Shown one piece after another: positions 14,858-20,906 of a stretch of DNA of 20,906 nt (positions are counted from its first letter, which is position 1; the number at the start of each line of letters is the position of its first letter). The position numbers and the translations under genes were made by a program. A model generated the notes under the pieces. That model worked only from the letters and a program-made list of their open reading frames with translations, had not been told where the DNA came from and did not search any database. This DNA is from Streptomyces rimosus subsp. rimosus (GTDB taxonomy: Bacteria > Actinomycetota > Actinomycetes > Streptomycetales > Streptomycetaceae). The DNA is taken from NCBI RefSeq assembly GCF_000720725.1, contig NZ_JOCQ01000133.1, forward strand, positions 1 to 20,906. Reading direction: 5' to 3'.

Positions 14858-16024
14858 TCAGAGCGCGTACGGATCGGCGCGTACGGCGTCTTCGAGGTGC
14901 TTGAGGGCGTCGCGGAGCGCGGGTGGGGCTCCGGCGGCGGCGAGGCCGCTTCGTACGGCTTCGTCCAGTAGTCGCCGGGTGCGTACGGACGCGCTCTCGC
15001 CGACCGTAGGCACTATCCCGGCCACCAGCTCTTCGGCGTCGCGCCACGCGCGGAGGTGCAGCAGGCAGTCCAGGAGCCGGGCCGCCGCCATGCCCCGGTA
15101 TCCGACGGTGGGCCCGCCGTACTGCTCGGTGGAGCGCTGAAGCAGAGGGACGGCCCCCGCGTGATCACCTACGGCCATGAACGCGTGTCCGTGGTGGCCG
15201 TCGATCTCGTTCCCCGAGACCCACCAGGACCACGCCGGGCCCGGGGACCTGCCGTCGCACTCCAGCAGCGATCGCGCCTTGTCGAACAAGCGACCGGCCT
15301 CGGAAAGGGTTCCGCAGCCCGCGAGCCCCCTCGCCTCCCGCATCCGGAAGATCGCCTCGACGCGAGGGGGCAGCCGGTTCCGCTCGATCACCGAACGCGC
15401 CACGGCCAGCTCTTCCCTGTGCCGCCCGAGCCAGCCGGAATGCATCGCCATGTTCTGCAGAATGAGCAACTCGATCGACCGGTCGCCGGACAGCTGTGCC
15501 AGAAACAGCGCCTCCTGATTGAAGCGGCGCGCGGCGTCGTGCAGCTCGGCGTCGAAGAGGGCCCACCCGGCGACCTCGGCCAGCTCGCTCGCGGCCGACC
15601 TGATGTCGCGTTCGTACTTGCTGTCGTAGTCGCCGTCTCCCAACCGCCGGTGCACGCTTTTGTAGGTACGGGACGCCACTTCGGCGATGGGCATTCCCGT
15701 CAACTCGTTGTCCAGGAAGATCAGCCGCTGGGACGCCTCCCGGATCGCCTGCGCGTACTCGGCCCCGCGCGTTTCGTCCAGACGCAGCAGCGGCACGCGC
15801 TCGTACACGTCCTCGCGCAGTTGCCCTACCGATACATCCAAGGCCGCGGCGATAAAGGGCAGCCATTCCCGGGGAACCCGCTTCCCCGTCTCCCACCTGC
15901 TGACTTCCTTCCGCGTCACAGGATCGCCGCAGACGCCGGCGGCCTTGCAGACCTCACGCGCCAACCACGCTTGCGAGCGCTCACCCCGGAGGTGACGGAT
16001 GCGGGCCCCGATGTTTTCCGGCAT
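14858..16024 (-). CDS. XRE-family HTH regulator with TPR-like sensor domain (copy 1)
   Basis: The start at 16024 (MPENIGARIRHLRGER) gives 388 residues; a weak GGAG lies just upstream, so translation may be nearly leaderless. The first 70 or so residues are an HTH, with EVSRWETGKRVPREWLPFIA as the recognition helix and following helix. The remainder is all helical, with TPR-like hairpins such as ARRFNQEALFLAQLSGDRSI and AVARSVIERN, and no enzyme motif. Such Streptomyces proteins act as DNA-binding regulators whose helical domain may bind a ligand or peptide. It is divergent from the small CxxC gene at 16110, with 85 bp between, so it probably controls that promoter and itself. Confidence 0.85.
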   Translation of the reverse strand: MPENIGARIRHLRGERSQAWLAREVCKAAGVCGDPVTRKEVSRWETGKRVPREWLPFIAAALDVSVGQLREDVYERVPLLRLDETRGAEYAQAIREASQRLIFLDNELTGMPIAEVASRTYKSVHRRLGDGDYDSKYERDIRSAASELAEVAGWALFDAELHDAARRFNQEALFLAQLSGDRSIELLILQNMAMHSGWLGRHREELAVARSVIERNRLPPRVEAIFRMREARGLAGCGTLSEAGRLFDKARSLLECDGRSPGPAWSWWVSGNEIDGHHGHAFMAVGDHAGAVPLLQRSTEQYGGPTVGYRGMAAARLLDCLLHLRAWRDAEELVAGIVPTVGESASVRTRRLLDEAVRSGLAAAGAPPALRDALKHLEDAVRADPYAL

Positions 16025-16109
16025 GACTCCATACTGGCCGACACGGGGCCGACAAGAGGCGGACATGGGGCGGCTGTTGTGTGTGGCGGCGCAGCGACAC
16101 GATTGCCGC
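16025..16109. promoter_or_regulatory. Divergent promoter region with direct repeats
   Basis: The 85 bp between the regulator and the small CxxC gene contain GGCCGACA twice (16036-16043 and 16047-16054), 11 bp apart, one helical turn. This is a plausible operator for the divergent HTH regulator. On the minus strand CAGTAT ends 6 nt before the regulator ATG and could be a -10 box for a leaderless message. Confidence 0.4.
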
Positions 16110-16305
16110 ATGAACGAACACCGAGGAACCCTCGACCCGCCGGTCCACCTGCTGGACCCTTTCGCAGGGGACATCAATCCCGTTCCGGCGACCGGCTGCG
16201 CTCGTTGCGCGGCGGAGGCCGCGCGTCGCAAGGCGGCGCGTGACGCGGGGCACCTCTTCGTGGCCGTGGAGGCGAGCAACGAGATCCGTCGGCACGCGCG
16301 TCACC
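16106..16305 (+). repeat. Duplicated segment, copy 1 (partner 18426-18625)
   Basis: About 200 bp match 18426-18625 in the same orientation with six differences. Identity starts four bases before the ATG and ends abruptly within the small gene. All four differences in the first 62 codons are synonymous. Confidence 0.9.
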
Positions 16306-16343
16306 GAAGCGACAACAGCAGCAGGAACGTCCACGGCGCATGA
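16110..16343 (+). CDS. Small CxxC protein, copy 1 (possible RiPP-type leader)
   Basis: The 77-residue protein begins MNEHRGTLDPPVHLLDPFAG and has CARC at 30-33, an Ala/Arg-rich helix and a HLFVAVEASNEIRRH segment to residue 62. Residues 1-62 are identical to the protein at 18430. Residues 63-77 (ARHRSDNSSRNVHGA) differ completely from it. There is no signal peptide and no clear ribosome site, so the message may be leaderless. It is divergent from an HTH/TPR regulator and coupled by ATGA to the gene at 16340. A conserved N-terminus with a variable C-terminus is the pattern of leader and core in modified peptides, but it could instead be a small metal-binding or regulatory protein. I do not recognise a named family. 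Confidence 0.7.
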   Translation: MNEHRGTLDPPVHLLDPFAGDINPVPATGCARCAAEAARRKAARDAGHLFVAVEASNEIRRHARHRSDNSSRNVHGA

Positions 16344-16867
16344 CGACCGATCCGCAGATTCCGCCCCGACCGCGAAGGGGCCCGAGCATGAAGAACGTAC
16401 GCGAATTGATCAGTGCTGCCGCCCACGTGAGCATCGTCAGCACGGTCAAGGACAACAACCCCGGTATGGACGTTCCCACGGCGGCGCGTATCACCGACGA
16501 AAGTCTGAAGTTCGTCTCGGCGTGCGCCGCTGAGCCGGACGCACCGCTCGCGCCGTCCCGCGTCGTCGACGAGGGATGGCACGCGCTCATCCTCCACACG
16601 GCCGTGTACGAGGATCTGTGTACCTCGTTGGGGCGCCGTGTCCACCACTACCCGGGCTACGCGCCGGAGAACTACGACCCGGCGATCCTGGAGCGTACGC
16701 AGGACGCCATCAGGGCGGTCGGTTACGACGTCGACCTCGACCTGTGGGGCCCTCCGGCGGGAGCGGAGCTGGACACGGTCGCAGCCCAGTGCCGGCACGC
16801 CCCGCCGGGCGACGGGCCGGTCAAGCCCCTGCCCACGCCGCGTCCACCGTGCCGCGACAAGCCGTAG
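16340..16867 (+). CDS. WH/HH-motif protein of the 'glycine-rich domain-containing' type
   Basis: The ATG overlaps the preceding stop (ATGA), giving 175 residues. An in-frame ATG at 16388 has a better AAGGGG site and would remove 16 residues. The core reads AARITDESLKFVSACA, LAPSRVVDEGWHALILHT, then GRRVHHYPGYAP, and a late QCRH. These conserved WH, HT, HH and Cys-x-His positions occur in a Streptomyces family usually labelled glycine-rich domain-containing protein. The His and Cys residues could form a metal site. It is cytoplasmic, without signal or membrane segments. No reaction is known to me. Its coupling to the small CxxC protein suggests that they work together. Confidence 0.7.
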   Translation: MTTDPQIPPRPRRGPSMKNVRELISAAAHVSIVSTVKDNNPGMDVPTAARITDESLKFVSACAAEPDAPLAPSRVVDEGWHALILHTAVYEDLCTSLGRRVHHYPGYAPENYDPAILERTQDAIRAVGYDVDLDLWGPPAGAELDTVAAQCRHAPPGDGPVKPLPTPRPPCRDKP

Positions 16868-16906
16868 CGCACTTCTGTCACACTCGGCACGTCGATTGGA
16901 GGCCCC

Positions 16907-17047
16907 ATGGCCGAGTGGACGAACCCCCGCTACGCCGAACTCGTACGGGCGTACCGGGCAGCCCAGGAGAGCGGGGGACGCGACGATGCCCCGGTCCGTG
17001 GGTTCATCATCCCGGATACCACCGAGGAATCGCCCGAGGAGCACTGA
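16907..17047 (+). CDS. Small acidic protein or peptide precursor, 46 residues
   Basis: TTGGAGG is followed 4 nt later by ATG and 46 codons with strong third-position GC. The product starts MAEWTNPRYAELVRAYRAAQ, has an ESGGRDDAPVRG middle and ends FIIPDTTEESPEEH. The N-terminal half should be an amphipathic helix; the C-terminal half is acidic and unstructured. There are no Cys. It lies between the WH/HH-motif gene and the second regulator. It might be a peptide substrate (an Asp-Thr pair is present) or simply a small conserved protein. Confidence 0.55.
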   Translation: MAEWTNPRYAELVRAYRAAQESGGRDDAPVRGFIIPDTTEESPEEH

Positions 17048-17064
17048 ACACCCCGGCACCCCCC

Positions 17065-17094
17065 TACCCTGGGCATCAGAGGTAGGTGATTGCC
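17065..17094 (+). promoter_or_regulatory. Candidate -10 box and start-deciding ribosome site
   Basis: TACCCT (17065-17070) fits TANNNT, although no good -35 box is visible. AGAGGTAGG (17078-17086) lies 8 nt before GTG 17095, which favours that start over the in-frame GTG at 17086 lying within the ribosome site. Confidence 0.35.
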
Positions 17095-18336
17095 GTGTCT
17101 CCGGAGATCTCGACCAACATCCGCAACCACCGCCGCTGCCTGGGGTGGAGCCAGGAACGGCTGGCCGAGGCGGCCGGAGTGTCCCTCGGCACCGTACGCA
17201 AGCTGGAACAAGGCGGCATAGCGCGCGTCGAGACGCTGGCGCGACTCGCGGAGGCCCTTGACGTCGACACCGCGGCACTGTTCGCCCCGGCCGCCAGTCC
17301 CGAACCGGTCCGTGACGACGGTCCCAGCCGTCAGCAGCTTCTGGACCTCCGACGCCACCTGATGCCGCCCGTCGGGCTCGCCGATGAGGTCGGGCCACCG
17401 GCGGAGGACGACCTCCGAGGCGGGCTGCTGCACGACATCGACGAAGCGCACGCGCTCTACCAGGCCGACCGTTACGACTCGGTCGCGCGGCGGCTGCCCG
17501 GCATCCTCTCCGCCGCCGAGGGAGGTGTGCGGGTGGCAGACGGAGACGAGCAGCGGCATCAGGCGCTGTCGACCCGGGCCCGCGCCCTGTTCCTGACGGG
17601 CAAGTACCTGACGCAGGTCCGGCAGTACGACTTGGCGTACCAAGCGCTGGCATCGGGCATCCGGGACGCCCGGGAGATCGAAGCGACACCCACAGCCGCG
17701 GTCGGCGTCATCGGGATGTGCTGGCTCCTGCTGCGTCAGGACCGCTTCGCCGAGTGCGCGGACCTGGCGTCGGACACCGCCGATGCGGTCGAGCCCCGGA
17801 TCTCCCAGGCGACGCCGGACGCTCTCGCCATCTGGGGAGAACTGCTGCTGCGCGTCGCCGCTGCCGCCGTCCGCAACAACCGGAAGGAGGAAGCGAAGCG
17901 CGCCCGGCGCATGGCAGCGACCGCCGCACACGCGATCGGCCGCGAACACATCGATTACCGGACCCACTGGGGAGCGTTCGGGCCGGCCACGGCGGAGATC
18001 AAGGTCATCGAGGACCTGTCGCTGAAGGGCGACGTCCGGGGCGTGCTGAGGCGGGCGGACAGCGGACCGCTCCACAAGGACAGCCTGGGAGCGTACGGCA
18101 CCCCCAGCAGCAATGTGTGGGGCCGGTACCGGCTCGACGTGGCACACGCCCACAGCCTGAACGGCGCGCATCACGACGCCACGGGCGAACTCGTGGGGCT
18201 CTACCGATCGCAGCCGACGTGGCTGCGTCACCAGCCCATGGCACGCCGGGTACTGGGGAAGGTGCTGGCGACCCGGACGCGCACGCTCACCGACGACATG
18301 CGAACCCTGGCCGCCCACCTGGAGATCAACGGCTGA
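17095..18336 (+). CDS. XRE-family HTH regulator with TPR-like domain (copy 2)
   Basis: The product has 413 residues. Residues 5-62 are a classic HTH_3 domain (IRNHRRCLGWSQERLAEAAG, then VSLGTVRKLEQG). Residues from about 115 to the end are helical repeats of TPR type, for example EAHALYQADRYDSVARRLPG and RARALFLTGKYLTQVRQYDL. It is not a close copy of the regulator at 14858, but the architecture is the same. It precedes the second CxxC peptide and the methyltransferase in the same direction and is probably their regulator. Streptomyces HTH/TPR regulators of this kind often sit beside small-peptide and secondary-metabolite genes; a peptide or small-molecule signal is inference. Confidence 0.88.
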   Translation: MSPEISTNIRNHRRCLGWSQERLAEAAGVSLGTVRKLEQGGIARVETLARLAEALDVDTAALFAPAASPEPVRDDGPSRQQLLDLRRHLMPPVGLADEVGPPAEDDLRGGLLHDIDEAHALYQADRYDSVARRLPGILSAAEGGVRVADGDEQRHQALSTRARALFLTGKYLTQVRQYDLAYQALASGIRDAREIEATPTAAVGVIGMCWLLLRQDRFAECADLASDTADAVEPRISQATPDALAIWGELLLRVAAAAVRNNRKEEAKRARRMAATAAHAIGREHIDYRTHWGAFGPATAEIKVIEDLSLKGDVRGVLRRADSGPLHKDSLGAYGTPSSNVWGRYRLDVAHAHSLNGAHHDATGELVGLYRSQPTWLRHQPMARRVLGKVLATRTRTLTDDMRTLAAHLEING

Positions 18337-18338
18337 CT

Positions 18339-18388
18339 GCTACGTGGTGTGGTGGTTGCGCGGATCTCCGCGATGAATCGCTACGTGG
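18339..18388 (+). promoter_or_regulatory. Candidate operator region before the second CxxC gene
   Basis: The 93-bp gap holds GCTACGTGG twice (18339-18347 and 18380-18388), flanking the inverted repeat CGCGGA-TC-TCCGCG (18359-18372). This may be a regulator site or a short hairpin after the regulator gene. Confidence 0.35.
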
Positions 18389-18425
18389 CGGGTCTGGGCC
18401 GTGCTGCACAGGGACGGCACGGTGT

Positions 18426-18625
18426 CCGCATGAACGAACACCGAGGAACCCTCGACCCGCCCGTCCACCTGCTGGACCCTTTCGCAGGGGACATCAATCC
18501 CGTTCCGGCGACCGGCTGCGCTCGTTGCGCGGCGGAGGCCGCGCGTCGGAAGGCGGCGCGTGACGCGGGGCACCTCTTCGTGGCCGTAGAGGCGAGCAAT
18601 GAGATCCGTCGGCACCCGAGTCACC
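18426..18625 (+). repeat. Duplicated segment, copy 2 (partner 16106-16305)
   Basis: This is the second copy of the 200-bp repeat, about 97% identical. The upstream flanks and the 3' parts of the two genes are unrelated, so only the N-terminal coding part is shared. Confidence 0.9.
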
Positions 18626-18723
18626 GGGTTGTTCAGGGGGACGTCAGCGGTACGAGGGTGGCCCCCGGCTCGGACGACGGCGGTAACACCAACGACGGCC
18701 AGGGCCCGGCGGACGGTCAGTGA
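18430..18723 (+). CDS. Small CxxC protein, copy 2; candidate precursor of an aspartimide RiPP
   Basis: The product has 97 residues. Residues 1-62 are identical to the protein at 16110, including CARC at 30-33. Residues 63-97 are unique: PSHRVVQGDVSG, then TRVAPGSDDGGNTNDGQGPA and DGQ. The tail is Gly/Asp-rich, with three Asp-Gly pairs, the chemistry that forms succinimide (aspartimide) most easily. The stop overlaps the GTG start of a long protein-isoaspartate-methyltransferase homologue. The pair has the layout of RiPP loci where such a methyltransferase modifies Asp in a precursor. An upstream in-frame GTG (18349) exists, but the repeat boundary supports the ATG. A non-RiPP role as a small CxxC regulator remains possible. 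Confidence 0.6.
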   Translation: MNEHRGTLDPPVHLLDPFAGDINPVPATGCARCAAEAARRKAARDAGHLFVAVEASNEIRRHPSHRVVQGDVSGTRVAPGSDDGGNTNDGQGPADGQ

Positions 18724-19913
18724 GCGCGTACGACGAAATGGCGGTGGGTCCGGGTCCGGAAGGGCTTGCCGCCGCGCTCATGGAGAAGGGCGCGCTGACG
18801 AGTGACTGGCTGTCGTCCTACGAGGCGGTGCCGCGCCATCTGTTCGTGCCCGAGGTGATCTGGCCCGGTCGTGGGGGTGGGAATCAGCAGGACGATCGGG
18901 TGATGCGCGGTGAGTGTCCCGAGGCGTGGTGGGCGGCTGTGCACCGTGACGCGCCGATTACGACGCAGTGGGATGACGGGGAATTCGCCGGGCCCGGGAG
19001 GGGGCGAATTCCGTCCAGTTCCAGCTCCATGCCGCCGATGGTCTTCTCGATGCTGGACGCGCTGAGTGTGGAAAAGGGGCACCGGGTGCTGGAGATCGGC
19101 ACCGGTACGGGGTGGAATGCGGCGCTGCTGTCCCATCGGGCCGGGGCGGAGAATGTCGTGACGGTGGAAGTGGACGAAGGCAGCGCCCGGGATGCGCGGC
19201 GGCGTTTGGAGACGGCGGGGTTCGGGCCGCTGACCGTCGTCGGGGACGGGGGTGAGGGGTACGCCGAGGGTGCTCCGTATGATCGCGTGATCGCTACGTG
19301 TTCCATCGGAAGTGTCCCTCCGGCATGGGTGAGGCAGACAAAGCCGGGCGGGATTGTCGTCGCTCCCTGGGGGCCGGTTTACGGTGGTGAGGCGGTCGTC
19401 CGGCTCTTCGTAGCCGGGGACGGGACGGCGGCGGGGCGGTTCGTGGGCTCCTCGGCGTTTATGCGGCTCCGCGCCCAGCGTGCCGTACGCGTACACGTAC
19501 GGAAGTACCTGAAAGGGCGTGAATGGCCCGCTGACGGGGTGCGCGGTACGACCTTCCTTTCCCCGGAGGTCGTCGGGGACTGGCACGTCATGTTCGCCAT
19601 TGGCGTGCAAGTGCCGAATGCCTTCCCGTGGAGGGAATCGTACGAGGACGGTTCCTATACGTTGTGGCTCCGGGACACGGCTGTCACTTCATGGGCGACA
19701 GTCGATTACCTACCGGGGCGCGCGGAGTTCGAGGTTTACCAGAGCGGTCCCCGGCGCCTGTGGGACGAGGTGGCGGCCGCTCATCGCTGGTGGGAGGGGC
19801 AGGGGCGGCCGGGGTTCGAGCGCTTCGGGCTGACCGTGGGCGGTGACGGTGACGGAGACGGCGAGCGGGTGTGGCTGGATTCGCCGGACAGGCCGGTGCC
19901 GGTCGTGGGCTGA
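18720..19913 (+). CDS. Protein-L-isoaspartate O-methyltransferase homologue with long C-terminal extension
   Basis: The GTG overlaps the peptide stop (GTGA). The product has 397 residues. The SAM site is RVLEIGTGTGWNAAL (motif I near 123-131), then VVTVEVDEGSARDAR and DRVIATCSIGSVPPAW. The family's substrate-side segment SSSSSMPPMVFSMLDAL (99-115) is present, as is PITTQ at 79-83. Housekeeping repair enzymes of this family are near 210 residues, so about 170 C-terminal residues are extra, as in RiPP-tailoring members and the 'FxLD system' methyltransferases. Residues 45-80 also hold an insert (PGRGGGNQQ, then CPEAWWAAV). It probably methylates an Asp side chain in a peptide partner, most simply the gene coupled to it. 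It could also be a specialised repair enzyme. Confidence 0.85.
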   Translation: MSAYDEMAVGPGPEGLAAALMEKGALTSDWLSSYEAVPRHLFVPEVIWPGRGGGNQQDDRVMRGECPEAWWAAVHRDAPITTQWDDGEFAGPGRGRIPSSSSSMPPMVFSMLDALSVEKGHRVLEIGTGTGWNAALLSHRAGAENVVTVEVDEGSARDARRRLETAGFGPLTVVGDGGEGYAEGAPYDRVIATCSIGSVPPAWVRQTKPGGIVVAPWGPVYGGEAVVRLFVAGDGTAAGRFVGSSAFMRLRAQRAVRVHVRKYLKGREWPADGVRGTTFLSPEVVGDWHVMFAIGVQVPNAFPWRESYEDGSYTLWLRDTAVTSWATVDYLPGRAEFEVYQSGPRRLWDEVAAAHRWWEGQGRPGFERFGLTVGGDGDGDGERVWLDSPDRPVPVVG

Positions 19914-19926
19914 CCGCTCGGGGCAG

Positions 19927-19973
19927 CGGGCGGGGCGGTGGACCGTACGGCTACGCCGAGCCCGCCCCGCCCG
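19927..19973. terminator. Bidirectional terminator between convergent genes
   Basis: A perfect 12-bp inverted repeat, CGGGCGGGGCGG (19927-19938) and CCGCCCCGCCCG (19962-19973), lies between the methyltransferase stop and the end of the convergent protease gene, partly inside the latter. Its symmetry would serve both strands. Confidence 0.6.
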
Positions 19974-20763
19974 GCTGCGGGATCTGCGGCTCGCCCTGCC
20001 AGAAGCGGAACAGTTCCTGGCCCCAGTACGTGTCCCAATTCGTGACGCCGAGGCCGCGGAGGATCGCGTCGACCGCGTCGAAGAAGACGTGATTGATTTC
20101 CGGGACCCACAGCAGGCCGAAGACGGCGATCAGGCCGAAGGGGGCGAAGGGTTCGACCTGGCGGCGGAAGTTGTAGGAGAGCCAGGGTTCGATGACGCCG
20201 TAGCCGTCGAGGCCGGGGACGGGGAGGAAGTTCAGGATGGCGGCTGTTACCTGGAGGAGGGCCAGGAAGGCGAGTGCGTAGCGGAAGTCCTGGGGGACGC
20301 CGTCCATGGCGCCGAGCCAGAAGGGGGCCGAGACGACCGCGGCGAAGAGGACATTCGTCAGGGGGCCCGCCGCCGAGATGAGGCTGTGCCGCCAGCGGCC
20401 CTTGATGCGGCCGCGTTCGATGAAGACGGCGCCGCCGGGCAGGCCGATGCCGCCCATGATCACGAAGATCACCGGGAGGACGATGCTGAGGAGCGCGTGG
20501 GTGTATTTGAGGGGGTTGAGGGTGAGATAGCCCTTGGCGCCGATGGAGATGTCGCCGCTGTGCAGTGCGGTACGGGCGTGGGCGTACTCGTGGAGGCAGA
20601 GGGAAACGATCCACCCGGAGACCACGAAAAGGAAGACGGCGAATCCGGGGCTCGCCGCCAGGCGCCCCGTCCAGACGGCCCACCCCGACACCGCCATGAC
20701 GGCGACGAGCGCGAGGAAGACCGGGCTGACGCGGCGGTCGGCGCGCTGTGCTGCTGTGGTCAT
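19951..20763 (-). CDS. Site-2 protease family zinc metalloprotease (M50)
   Basis: The start at 20763 has a GGGAG site 8 nt upstream; the longer frame to 20823 lacks one. The product has 270 residues with about six membrane helices. The zinc motif is HEYAH (His58, Glu59, His62) in a membrane helix. The third ligand motif is NFLPVPGLDG (Asn178 to Gly187, with Asp186), the usual NxxPxPxLDG. Site-2 proteases cut membrane-bound substrates such as anti-sigma factors within the bilayer. No anti-sigma factor or PDZ domain is visible here, so the substrate is unknown. It is convergent with the methyltransferase and divergent from a possible gene at the right edge. Confidence 0.92.
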   Translation of the reverse strand: MTTAAQRADRRVSPVFLALVAVMAVSGWAVWTGRLAASPGFAVFLFVVSGWIVSLCLHEYAHARTALHSGDISIGAKGYLTLNPLKYTHALLSIVLPVIFVIMGGIGLPGGAVFIERGRIKGRWRHSLISAAGPLTNVLFAAVVSAPFWLGAMDGVPQDFRYALAFLALLQVTAAILNFLPVPGLDGYGVIEPWLSYNFRRQVEPFAPFGLIAVFGLLWVPEINHVFFDAVDAILRGLGVTNWDTYWGQELFRFWQGEPQIPQPGGAGSA

Positions 20764-20799
20764 CGTGTGGTGCTCCCGGTTTCGCTGTGACAGACGGCT

Positions 20800-20835
20800 A
20801 CGACCGTAATTCACGCGCGGCACGACCGTGCACGG
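20800..20835. promoter_or_regulatory. Repeats in the divergent intergenic region
   Basis: ACGACCGT occurs at 20800-20807 and 20822-20829, about two helical turns apart. The second overlaps the palindrome CCGTGCACGG (20826-20835). This is a plausible operator upstream of the protease gene. Confidence 0.3.
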
Positions 20836-20879
20836 AAAACGACGGGCGGCGGGCGGGGAGTTCCGGGCAGGCTGGCTCC

Positions 20880-20906
20880 ATGACGGATGCGGGGGCGGGG
20901 CGGACG
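20880..20906 (+). CDS. Possible start of a gene cut by the window edge
   Basis: An ATG opens MTDAGAGRT with no stop before the edge. The ribosome site is weak (GGCAGG about 10 nt upstream). The divergent position relative to the protease gene makes a start here plausible, but too little is visible to name it. Confidence 0.3.

Noticed and set aside
1..20906. tRNA, rRNA, CRISPR array, phage attachment site or replication origin
   Set aside because: I saw no cloverleaf-like segments, spaced repeats or known origin motifs; absence by eye is not proof.

Overview
The window reads as a chromosomal segment of a Streptomyces or close relative. GC content and third-position GC are very high, GTG starts and 4-nt start/stop overlaps are common, and the gene families are actinobacterial (F420-linked reductase, XRE/TPR regulators, CpnT-type RHS toxin, sugar ABC operon without its own ATPase). 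All functional calls come from reading motifs by eye; no search was run.

Layout. (1) 1-1821: a secreted protein with two aegerolysin/Cry34-like domains (5' end outside the window), then a secreted ribosome-inactivating protein with all five rRNA N-glycosylase active-site residues. They look like a two-gene toxin locus closed by two strong hairpins. (2) 2047-6558: a promoter and 20-bp dyad precede a tightly coupled operon of a GH33-type sialidase, a lipoprotein binding protein and two permeases. (3) 6572-8103: an F420-dependent NADP reductase, an 11-codon leader ORF with alternative hairpins ahead of a small Cys-rich protein, and a small two-helix membrane protein. (4) 8104-9009: a gene-poor stretch with a decayed transposase tail. 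(5) 9010-14519: a 1560-residue RHS polymorphic toxin with a WXG100-like N-terminus and a C-terminal tail resembling the ParB/sulfiredoxin fold, an overlapping probable immunity gene, and a HAD-like protein. The RHS core, tail and immunity gene use codons unlike the flanks. (6) 14519-14857: possible decayed coding remnants. (7) 14858-19913: two HTH/TPR regulators, each next to a small CxxC protein. The two small proteins share 62 identical residues and then diverge completely. One is coupled to a WH/HH-motif protein, the other to a long protein-isoaspartate-methyltransferase homologue. A separate 46-residue ORF lies between. (8) 19951-20763: a site-2 zinc metalloprotease, convergent with the methyltransferase, and the possible start of another gene at the right edge.

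The most novel candidates are the peptide/methyltransferase pair at 18430-19913, which has the layout of an aspartimide-forming RiPP (ribosomally made, modified peptide) locus with a duplicated leader at 16110; the aegerolysin plus N-glycosylase pair; and the leader-ORF attenuator at 7321-7427.
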